In this document: positions 34,432 through 40,520 of the stretch, piece by piece | How the letters are laid out: each line of letters begins with the position of its first letter | How positions within the stretch are numbered: position 1 is the stretch's first letter | Assembly (NCBI GenBank): GCA_031265435.1 | Contig: JAISCR010000036.1 | Span: 1 to 49,390, forward strand | Length of the DNA: 49,390 nucleotides | Direction: 5' to 3' | Source of the DNA: Treponema sp. | Lineage (GTDB): Bacteria; Spirochaetota; Spirochaetia; Treponematales; Breznakiellaceae | The notes under the pieces: generated by a model | Database searches by the model: none | Told to the model about the DNA's origin: nothing | Seen by the model: the letters and a program-made list of their open reading frames with translations, nothing else | Position numbers and translations under genes: made by a program

Positions 34432-34517
34432 GGAGCGGTGTCCGAGCGGTTGAAGGAGGCGGTCTTGAAAACCGTTGAGCCCTCTGGGTTCCGGGGGTTC
34501 GAATCCCCCCTGCTCCG
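34432..34517 (+). tRNA. tRNA-Ser (anticodon UGA)
   Basis: Acceptor GGAGCGG pairs with CTGCTCC, with discriminator G at 34517. The anticodon loop is CTTGAAA, giving UGA, which reads UCA and related codons. The long variable arm and the T-arm GGGGG-TTCGAAT-CCCCC are typical of serine tRNA. CCA is not encoded. Its 5' border is the same sequence as the border of the 112-bp units, and its last 18 bases recur at 34683-34700. Confidence 0.95.
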
Positions 34518-34521
34518 GAGA

Positions 34522-34700
34522 GGTTGCATATAGCCGGAAACGTGGGGGATTCGAACCGGAGCCTTCGCCTATCGGATGCCGCGAAAGCGGCTTCCTTACG
34601 GGAGGAAGAGGGCGCATGGATGCGCCCGGAAGAAGGCGGAGGCGGGGTGAAGGGTGCTTGCAGGATGCAAGCGACCGGAAGCCGAATCCCCCCTGCTCCG
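34522..34700 (+). repeat. tRNA-Ser-linked structured repeat, copy 1
   Basis: The unit starts with the hairpin GGTT-GCATAT-AGCC. GGGGGATTCG (34544-34553) can pair over a long range with CGAATCCCCC (34683-34692). Inside are GCCGC-GAAA-GCGGC, CTTCCT/AGGAAG, GGGCGCAT/ATGCGCCC and GCTTGCA-GGA-TGCAAGC hairpins and a conserved linker GGCGGAGGCGGG. The last 18 bases (34683-34700) are identical to the 3' end of the preceding tRNA. See copies at 34883-35037 and 35083-35252. Confidence 0.75.
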
Positions 34701-34751
34701 TGTTTTAGATGGTGATTTTGGAACGTGAAAGTTCCTGGTAATAGACTTCTT

Positions 34752-34839
34752 GGAGCGGTGCGAGAGCGGCCGAATCGGGCTCCCTGCTAAGGAGTTGTGC
34801 CCCGAAAGGGCACCGGGGGTTCGAATCCCCCCTGCTCCG
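34752..34839 (+). tRNA. tRNA-Ser (anticodon GCU)
   Basis: Acceptor GGAGCGG with CTGCTCC and discriminator G. The anticodon stem CTCC/GGAG encloses CTGCTAA, anticodon GCU, reading AGC/AGU. The long variable arm contains CCC-GAAA-GGG. CCA is not encoded. A GGAAC-loop-GTTCC hairpin lies just upstream and a GGCAA-TTTT-TTGCC hairpin (34844-34857) just downstream. Confidence 0.95.
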
Positions 34840-34882
34840 GAAAGGCAATTTTTTGCCGTCAAATTTCTTTGTTTTGGTCAAA

Positions 34883-35037
34883 GGCTGCATATAGCCGGAA
34901 ACGTGGGGGATTCGAAACGGAGCCTTCGCTGACCAACGGGAAGAAGAGGGCGCATGGATGCGCCCGGAAGAAGGCGGAGGCGGGGTGGAGGAGCAAACAG
35001 GAAGTTTGCAACGTAACCCCGAATCCCCCCTGCTCCG
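34883..35037 (+). repeat. tRNA-Ser-linked structured repeat, copy 2
   Basis: Opening hairpin GGCT-GCATAT-AGCC. GGGGGATTCG (34905-34914) pairs with CGAATCCCCC (35020-35029). GGGCGCAT/ATGCGCCC and the GGCGGAGGCGGG linker are kept from copy 1, while the penultimate hairpin is replaced by CAAAC-AGGAA-GTTTG, preserving a stem with a different sequence. It ends with the tRNA-Ser 3' sequence TGCTCCG. Confidence 0.75.
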
Positions 35038-35082
35038 GAGATAACAGAATACTGCCGGTGAATACACCTGCTTTCGGTAAAA

Positions 35083-35252
35083 GGCTTATACAGCCTACAA
35101 AGCGGGGGATTCGAACCGGAGCGCTCTGTTTCCAAGGCTAAGGCGCAGCCTTGACAGATAAGGCCGGCGCAGGACGCGCCGGGGAGCGCGGAGGCGGGCT
35201 GGAGGGCGCTTGCAGGATGCAAGCGACCGGAAGCCGAATCCCCCCTGCTCCG
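35083..35252 (+). repeat. tRNA-Ser-linked structured repeat, copy 3
   Basis: Opening hairpin GGCT-TATAC-AGCC. GGGGGATTCG (35104-35113) pairs with CGAATCCCCC (35235-35244). Internal hairpins are CAAGGC/GCCTTG, CGGCGC/GCGCCG and GCTTGCA-GGA-TGCAAGC, with the linker GCGGAGGCGGGC. The 3' end again equals the tRNA-Ser end. This copy is not directly preceded by an intact tRNA but by copy 2. GGAGCG at 35183-35188 makes the last 70 bases look like a degenerate tRNA-Ser. Confidence 0.75.
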
Positions 35253-35268
35253 GAAATGTTTGTGAAAT

Positions 35269-35342
35269 GAGGTTGTAGCTCAGATGGATAGAGCATCAGA
35301 TTGCGGATCTGAAGGTCGCACGTTCGAATCGTGTCAGCCTCA
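35269..35342 (+). tRNA. tRNA-Arg (anticodon GCG)
   Basis: A 74-nt cloverleaf: acceptor GAGGTTG with CAGCCTC, D-arm GCTC/GAGC, anticodon stem TCAGA/TCTGA with loop TTGCGGA (anticodon GCG), T-arm GCACG-TTCGAAT-CGTGT, discriminator A. Most bacteria read the CGN arginine codons with ACG (inosine) instead, so GCG is less usual. It is the only non-serine tRNA in the cluster and carries an unrelated acceptor stem. Confidence 0.93.
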
Positions 35343-35372
35343 TCATTATGCCGGGAAGATATTTTCGGCTTT

Positions 35373-35459
35373 GGAGAGATGTCCGAGTGGTCGAAGGTGC
35401 ACGATTGGAAGTCGTGTGTGCTCGAAAGAGTACCGAGGGTTCAAATCCCTCTCTCTCCG
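35373..35459 (+). tRNA. tRNA-Ser (anticodon GGA)
   Basis: Acceptor GGAGAGA with TCTCTCC and discriminator G. Anticodon stem CACGA/TCGTG with loop TTGGAAG gives GGA, reading UCC/UCU. The long variable arm TGCTC-GAAA-GAGTA is present. CCA is not encoded. Confidence 0.95.
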
Positions 35460-35496
35460 TAATGTAAAAATTTGAGGTACATAAATATAATAGCCT

Positions 35497-35581
35497 GGAG
35501 AGATGCGAGAGTGGTTGAATCGGGCGGTCTCGAAAACCGTTGAACCCTCGGGTTCCGGGGGTTCGAATCCCCCTCTCTCCG
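35497..35581 (+). tRNA. tRNA-Ser (anticodon CGA)
   Basis: Acceptor GGAGAGA with TCTCTCC and discriminator G. Anticodon stem CGGT/ACCG with loop CTCGAAA gives CGA, reading UCG. The anticodon arm is close to that of tRNA-Ser(UGA), suggesting duplication. Together the cluster supplies all four usual bacterial serine isoacceptors. Confidence 0.95.
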
Positions 35582-35658
35582 TAAAGAAGAGAAAACAGCG
35601 TTGGAAGTAGTGTTGACCGATTAAAGCTGCCAATAGAATGAAGATAAAGGAGTAAAGT

Positions 35659-36381
35659 ATGTTTGTAGCTATTGTTATTATTGCGGTGCTTATCGGTCTG
35701 CTTTTTATTGCAGTGGCAGTGTCTTTTGTGTCATTTATATATAGTAATATCAAAAAAAATGATATTTTAAAAAAGCGAAGTTTTAAATTCTTAGTCCCAT
35801 CGGCTATATTATGGGTACTATTTATCGGAATAAATATAGTTTTAATAGTTATGTTTTTACATAAAAACAGAGAAGAAATTCTTGATAAATCGGTAAGGAT
35901 TCCCGCAGAAATGATGGGGAAAGGGCTTGCGTTAACTTTTCAAAGTTTTGAAAAAAATTGGGATAAAAACAGAATACAACAACTTCAAAATCTGTATATA
36001 TCTTCGTCAACAATAGACTATACAATTGAAAATGGGATGAGAGTTTACGATATTGAATTGATATTTGATAATAACAGTCCTGCGGAAGTCAAACTGTATT
36101 TGGATGATCTTATAGGAAATCATTATCTGGTAGTTTGTGATAAAGATGATTTTGTTTATTTATTAGAAATATCTGACAGGCTTATGTCTTCCGTTAAAAC
36201 TGAAAGAACGACTGAACAGACGACTGATGGAGTAACTGAAAGAACGACAAAAACATCAACACAATACGCAAATACAATAATACCATTTGGGAAAAGTAAA
36301 TTTGGATTTACAGTCACAGTGCCCGAAGATGTCGAAATTACTCATGCAAGATTTGTTGAAAAAGTGATACAATTAAAATAA
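35659..36381 (+). CDS. AT-rich two-helix membrane protein of unknown function
   Basis: 240 residues. Two hydrophobic helices lie near residues 2-28 and 46-70, followed by a soluble domain rich in Asn/Asp/Ile. A threonine-rich low-complexity piece ([19 protein letters not shown]) occurs near residue 190. GGAG lies seven bases before the ATG. The base composition is clearly more AT-rich than the housekeeping genes around it. With its place directly after a tRNA cluster this suggests recent acquisition. No family is recognised. Confidence 0.75.
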   Translation: MFVAIVIIAVLIGLLFIAVAVSFVSFIYSNIKKNDILKKRSFKFLVPSAILWVLFIGINIVLIVMFLHKNREEILDKSVRIPAEMMGKGLALTFQSFEKNWDKNRIQQLQNLYISSSTIDYTIENGMRVYDIELIFDNNSPAEVKLYLDDLIGNHYLVVCDKDDFVYLLEISDRLMSSVKTERTTEQTTDGVTERTTKTSTQYANTIIPFGKSKFGFTVTVPEDVEITHARFVEKVIQLK

Positions 36382-36435
36382 AGAGGCGAACTGCGCCCGG
36401 CAGGACTGTTTACGCGCCCCAACTGCGCTGGGGAC

Positions 36436-36451
36436 GCCGCCTTACGGCGGC
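36436..36451. terminator. Strong hairpin between convergent genes
   Basis: GCCGCC-TTAC-GGCGGC is a perfect 6-bp GC hairpin between the stop of the AT-rich membrane protein and that of the aspartic-protease-like gene. CCCCA/TGGGG just upstream forms a second one. There is no T-run, so factor-independent termination is uncertain. Confidence 0.4.
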
Positions 36452-36467
36452 TCGGGATCCGGCCACA

Positions 36468-36869
36468 CTATTTTACCAAATGAACTCTGCGGTCACCGTG
36501 AACGCCCGCTAGTTTTTGGTTCACCGGGTCAACATACAAATCAAGGCCTTCGAGCGGCAACGTGCCCAGAAGGATATCCACAGCGTCGGGCATGACTTCC
36601 GCCTGAATGCTTATCGTGCGGTCTTTCCAGCGGACTTCCACAGGCTCGGTCAAACCGTATTGCGCGGTGGAACCGTCGGCAAGACTTGAATCAACGGAAT
36701 CGACAATATCAAGACCCAATTTGTCACGGCCATTTATAATCAGCGTCCACGCGCCCGTATCCGGCATGGCTTCCAAAGTGAGCGACCGCGTTTCGTCAAG
36801 CAGCCCGCAGGCAACCCGTATTTTGTCGGCGGCATTGGCAAGAGTGATTTCTTCGGTAAAAGTTCCCAT
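36468..36869 (-). CDS. Retropepsin-like (clan AA) aspartic protease family protein
   Basis: 133 residues. The catalytic-type triad is D37-T38-G39-A in LEAMPDTGAWTL, and the C-terminal LLGTLPLEGLDLYVDPVNQKL is characteristic of small bacterial clan AA proteins. Such proteins are single-domain and would work as dimers, like retroviral protease. GGAG is five bases before the ATG. It is a single gene between two AT-rich ones and has the composition of the host chromosome. Activity is unproven for most relatives. Confidence 0.75.
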   Translation of the reverse strand: MGTFTEEITLANAADKIRVACGLLDETRSLTLEAMPDTGAWTLIINGRDKLGLDIVDSVDSSLADGSTAQYGLTEPVEVRWKDRTISIQAEVMPDAVDILLGTLPLEGLDLYVDPVNQKLAGVHGDRRVHLVK

Positions 36870-36891
36870 AATGGCTCCTTGATTAGACTAT

Positions 36892-37010
36892 ACCTCATTT
36901 CCGTAAAAAACTGAAGCCGACACCTATAGAACGGCGACACTATAGAACGGCAGGACTTGACCAAACGCCTCTTGAGTCGAATATCAAATGAGGTTGAACA
37001 AGTCCTTTAC
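36892..37010. repeat. Repeats in the promoter region of the aspartic-protease-like gene
   Basis: CCTCATTT near 36892 is inverted as AAATGAGG near 36987. AGGACTTG near 36952 is inverted as CAAGTCCT near 37001. CTATAGAACGG occurs twice in tandem between about 36923 and 36948. These are candidate operator or recombination sites; no function can be assigned. Confidence 0.4.
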
Positions 37011-37049
37011 CCGGAAAACAGAGAATAATTTCCCTTGTGGAATCCAATT

Positions 37050-37820
37050 TCAAAAGCTTAAAGAAACTATCATCCCGTTTCCCGCAGGAATTATTTTAAT
37101 ATTTTTATAATCTTTTCTTAAATGTAACCGGGGTATTAACCAGCCATATAATGAACCCACTGCCGCTCCGGCAAATACATCGGTCAGGAAATGAGTTCCG
37201 GTTAAAATACGCATTAACCCTATTCCGGTTGCCAATGCATAACTTCCTGTTATTATTGGGACTTTCCATTTTGATTCGGGAAATTCATGAGAAAAGGTTG
37301 TGCTTAAAAATGTTGCACCCAAAAAGGCAAATGACGCGGCGCTTGACGGGAAACTATTATAATAATCATTTTCTTTTCCGGCAGGAACACCATCAGCATA
37401 CATATAAGGCCGATAACGAATTATTGCGTTTTTTAATGAAAATACCGTACCGTATGTGAGTAATAATGATTCGCCATACATAATACTATAAGTTAAAAGC
37501 GTATTTTTATGTTTTATATTCGGTATAATTGAAATGATGGGAGATAAAGCCAAACCAATTGGAGCATAATCACTGATTATATCCAATGGTTTATTATGAG
37601 GAAACATTAAAGAGCGGTCAAAAGCATTTACTTTATTTTTGTTTAATATACCAGGTATGTTTTCCGGTTCATTTTTTATAAAAAACGTACTTATACCAAT
37701 TCCAAGAGACAGGGTTCCTGTAATTAAATCTTTCTTTAAATCAACGCTGTAAACACTTTGAGAAAAAGTATTTATCTGTATACAGTAAAAGATGCAAAAA
37801 GCAAGTAATAATTTCTTCAT
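37050..37820 (-). CDS. Exported PAP2-superfamily phosphatase-like protein with altered motif 2
   Basis: 256 residues, AT-rich. A signal peptide (MKKLLLAFCIFYCIQINTFS) precedes a helical membrane protein. PAP2 motif 1 is KNAIIRYRP and motif 3 is RILTGTHFLTD. Motif 2, normally PSGH, reads FPSSAAS, so the histidine that assists catalysis is missing. Lipid-phosphate phosphatase activity is therefore doubtful, unless another residue substitutes. The start at 37820 has GAGG five bases upstream; a longer frame to 37880 lacks signal-peptide character and was rejected. Confidence 0.85.
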   Translation of the reverse strand: MKKLLLAFCIFYCIQINTFSQSVYSVDLKKDLITGTLSLGIGISTFFIKNEPENIPGILNKNKVNAFDRSLMFPHNKPLDIISDYAPIGLALSPIISIIPNIKHKNTLLTYSIMYGESLLLTYGTVFSLKNAIIRYRPYMYADGVPAGKENDYYNSFPSSAASFAFLGATFLSTTFSHEFPESKWKVPIITGSYALATGIGLMRILTGTHFLTDVFAGAAVGSLYGWLIPRLHLRKDYKNIKIIPAGNGMIVSLSF

Positions 37821-37863
37821 TTGTGCCTCAATCGGGGTTCCGTTTGCCCTGGCCGGCCGCACC

Positions 37864-38568
37864 TCATCCTCTCTCTCCAAAGATAGCCGTACCGATCCTG
37901 ATCAGGGTAGCCCCCTCCTCTATGGCAATTTCAAAATCGTTCGACATGCCCATGGAAAGGCAGTGCCAATCGGCCTCGGGGAAACGGGAAGAAAGGGCCT
38001 CCCGGGCTGCCTTGAGTGAACGGAAGGAAGCGCGGATAAGTTTTATGTCTCTGGTAAAGGGCGCGATGGTCATGAGGCCTTCCGGTTTGAGGCTGGGATA
38101 TGAAAGGATCTGTTCGGCGGCCCGGAGCAGCGCTTCCGTATCGGGAAAGCCGCTCTTGCTCTCTTCGGCGGTGTGGAATTCCAGCAGCAGAGGCAAGACC
38201 TCTTTCCGTTTTGCGGCGACCTTTCCCAGTTCGGCAATCAGGGATTCCCGGTCTACCGATTGAATGCAGTCAAAGATCGAAAGGGCTGCCTTCACCTTGT
38301 TGCGCTGGAGCGGGCCTATAAGCTGCAGTTCCGCACCATTGTGTTGTTCCTTAAATCCGCTGAATTTTTCGACGGCCTCCTGTACCCGGTTTTCCCCAAA
38401 GAGGCGGAGACCTGCATCCCAGGCTTCTTCTATTGCGGAAAGGGGATGAAACTTCGACACTCCCATAAGCCGTATCTCTTCTTCCTGCCGCCCGGAACGG
38501 ATACAGACTTTAAGAATCTTTTCCCGGATCTCTGCAAGAGATTCCGCTATGGAGAGCGAAGGCCGCAT
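37864..38568 (-). CDS. YggS/PLPBP family pyridoxal phosphate homeostasis protein
   Basis: 234 residues. The PLP lysine is in MGVSKFHP (Lys39) and the phosphate-binding end is LSMGMSNDFEIAIEEG then LIRIGTAIFG. It carries PLP without a known enzymatic reaction and keeps vitamin B6 and amino-acid pools balanced. AGGAG precedes the ATG. It follows proC after 51 bases on the same strand, a pairing seen in many bacteria and consistent with the known metabolic link. Confidence 0.95.
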   Translation of the reverse strand: MRPSLSIAESLAEIREKILKVCIRSGRQEEEIRLMGVSKFHPLSAIEEAWDAGLRLFGENRVQEAVEKFSGFKEQHNGAELQLIGPLQRNKVKAALSIFDCIQSVDRESLIAELGKVAAKRKEVLPLLLEFHTAEESKSGFPDTEALLRAAEQILSYPSLKPEGLMTIAPFTRDIKLIRASFRSLKAAREALSSRFPEADWHCLSMGMSNDFEIAIEEGATLIRIGTAIFGERG

Positions 38569-38619
38569 GGGGTTCTCCTTTAAAGCTGTTCCAAAATCAC
38601 CGGATCACCGGTTTTGCCG

Positions 38620-39516
38620 CTATTTTCCCAGCTTTTCGGCCCATTTCCAGGATGCTTCCACCGCTCCCATCACGGCGCCGCGGAATGCGGCCTTTTCCAG
38701 GGCAGAAACACCGGCAATGGTAGTTCCGGCAGGAGAAGTAACCATGTCCTTGAGTTTTCCGGGATGCAGGCCCGTTTCCTGTACCATGGCCGCGGAACCC
38801 AGTACGGTTTGAGCCGCGTAGCTCAGGGCCTTGTCCCGGGGCAGGCCGGCCTGAACCCCTCCGTCCGCCAGGGCTTCAATAAACATGTATACAAAAGCCG
38901 GTCCCGAACCTGAAAGGCCGGTAACCGCGTCAAGATAGCGTTCTTCGATACGATCAATCCGGCCCGCCCCGGAGAGAAACCCCTCCAAGGCGGCAAGTTT
39001 GTCCGCGGGTATCTGGGAAGATGCCGCCACGGCTATCATCCCTTTGCCGATCAGTGCGGGAGTGTTGGGCATGATCCGCAGTACCGGAACGGGTTTTTCG
39101 GGCATGGTTGCGGGCTTTATATCCATCCAGTCGGGCCCGAGCCGTTCGGGCGCATAACCGTAAGTACCTGCCAAACCCAGCAGACTCTGAATTTTGACGA
39201 TGCTCCAGCCTGCCGCCATGGAAACCAGTACCGGCGGCTTTTTGGCATCCATCCGCTTCTGAATCACCGGGGCAATCTCTTCAAGTACCGAAGAAAGCAC
39301 CTGGGGTTTTACAGCGAGAAACACAAAATCCGCTTTTTCCGCCGCTTCCCGGTTGGAAGCATAGACTTCTGCCCCCAACGCCTTTGCCGCTGCCTTTGCT
39401 TTGGGCTTATCGCTGTCGGTAAAACCGGTATTTTCAGCCCCGCAGGAGGCTGCCGCCGCCTTCATCAGGGCGGTTCCCATATTTCCGCTGCCTATACAGG
39501 CTATTTTGTAGTTCAT
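38620..39516 (-). CDS. proC: Pyrroline-5-carboxylate reductase
   Basis: 298 residues: Rossmann start IACIGSGNMGTALMKA, VFLAVKPQVL, and the C-terminal signature GSGPAFVYMFIEALADGGVQAGLPRDKA. It reduces pyrroline-5-carboxylate to proline with NAD(P)H. The frame stays open about 300 codons upstream through the amidohydrolase region, but that stretch has no protein-like character. The family start MNYKIACIG at 39516 was used. No Shine-Dalgarno is visible. An insertion around YGYAPERLGPDWMDIKPATMPEKP makes it slightly longer than usual. Confidence 0.95.
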   Translation of the reverse strand: MNYKIACIGSGNMGTALMKAAAASCGAENTGFTDSDKPKAKAAAKALGAEVYASNREAAEKADFVFLAVKPQVLSSVLEEIAPVIQKRMDAKKPPVLVSMAAGWSIVKIQSLLGLAGTYGYAPERLGPDWMDIKPATMPEKPVPVLRIMPNTPALIGKGMIAVAASSQIPADKLAALEGFLSGAGRIDRIEERYLDAVTGLSGSGPAFVYMFIEALADGGVQAGLPRDKALSYAAQTVLGSAAMVQETGLHPGKLKDMVTSPAGTTIAGVSALEKAAFRGAVMGAVEASWKWAEKLGK

Positions 39517-39663
39517 GCGTAACAGTAAAGCATAATTTCTTGTTTTTATGAAGAGACGGAGCGGCACTATGGTTTTTTTTAATATTTCTTTGTATATTAT
39601 TATACCAACAACAGGAAACATCAAGTGGGGAACTTCGCCCCGGCGGGCTCGGTTGAACGTTAC

Positions 39664-40455
39664 ATGGTTATAGACTTTCACGCTCATATTTACCCGGAAA
39701 AGATTGCCGGGAAGGCCGTATCCAACATCGGGGAGTTCTATAAGATACCTGTACAGTGCGAAGGTACTGTCCGGGATCTCCTGGAGAGGGGAGAGGCGGG
39801 AGGTATCGGCGCCTTTGTGGTGTTTTCCGCCGCTGCGGTACCGGCTCAGGTTGGGAGTATCAACAACTTCATTGCGGGTGTCTGCAATGAGCAAAAAGGG
39901 AAGGGAATAGCCTTGACCGGTTTTGGTACTCTTCATCCGGATATGGAAAATCCCGGTGCGGAGATTGAGCGGATGAAAGACTTGGGACTTAAGGGGGTCA
40001 AGTTTCATCCCGATATGCAGCAATTTGACATTGATGACGAAAGGATGATGAAGATCTATGCGCTCCTGGAGGGGAAGTTTCCGGTAATTTTCCATACCGG
40101 AGATTACCGCTACGGATACTCCCATCCGGCACGACTGGCCGGGGTTTTGGATGCGTTTCCAAAACTGAAGGTGGTGGCCGCCCATTTTGGAGGCTGGTCT
40201 CTCTTCGATCTGGCCCTGGAGTACCTGAAAGACAGGCGCTGTTACTTCGATTTGTCCAGTTCCATACCCTTCCTGGGGAAGCGCCGGACAGAAGAACTGA
40301 TAGGTATCTATGGGGTTGAACGGATTCTCTTTGGTTCCGATTATCCCATGTGGGATCCTGCCGACTGTCTTAAAACTTTTGGGGAATTGAACCTCAAGGA
40401 CAGGGAGCGGGATATGATACTTCGGGAAAATGCGGAACGTTTGCTGTGTGAATGA
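39664..40455 (+). CDS. Metal-dependent amidohydrolase (TIM-barrel, amidohydrolase-2 type)
   Basis: 263 residues. The metal-binding HxH is at the start (VIDFHAHIYP, His6/His8). Later come FHTGDYR, AAHFGG and the acidic LFGSDYPMWDP, the order seen in amidohydrolase-2 proteins such as decarboxylases and lactonases. Substrate unknown. ATG 39664 was chosen because it starts directly at the beta-strand with HxH; a GTG at 39625 in frame is possible. Its end overlaps by four bases a frame running into the next, secreted-protein gene, although that gene probably starts later at 40521. Confidence 0.88.
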   Translation: MVIDFHAHIYPEKIAGKAVSNIGEFYKIPVQCEGTVRDLLERGEAGGIGAFVVFSAAAVPAQVGSINNFIAGVCNEQKGKGIALTGFGTLHPDMENPGAEIERMKDLGLKGVKFHPDMQQFDIDDERMMKIYALLEGKFPVIFHTGDYRYGYSHPARLAGVLDAFPKLKVVAAHFGGWSLFDLALEYLKDRRCYFDLSSSIPFLGKRRTEELIGIYGVERILFGSDYPMWDPADCLKTFGELNLKDRERDMILRENAERLLCE

Positions 40456-40520
40456 CTTGTTCAAGAACCGGTTTGTCCTCGAACAGGCCCAAAAGGTTTG
40501 ATTATATAAAGGACGGAAAA

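Noticed and set aside
34475..35222. Open frames through the tRNA-linked repeats as protein genes
   Set aside because: They are translations of tRNA ends and GC-rich hairpins on either strand, without ribosome binding sites or conserved protein character.
39517..40464. A long N-terminal extension of proC
   Set aside because: The frame is open by chance opposite the amidohydrolase gene; ProC homology begins exactly at the Met at 39516.
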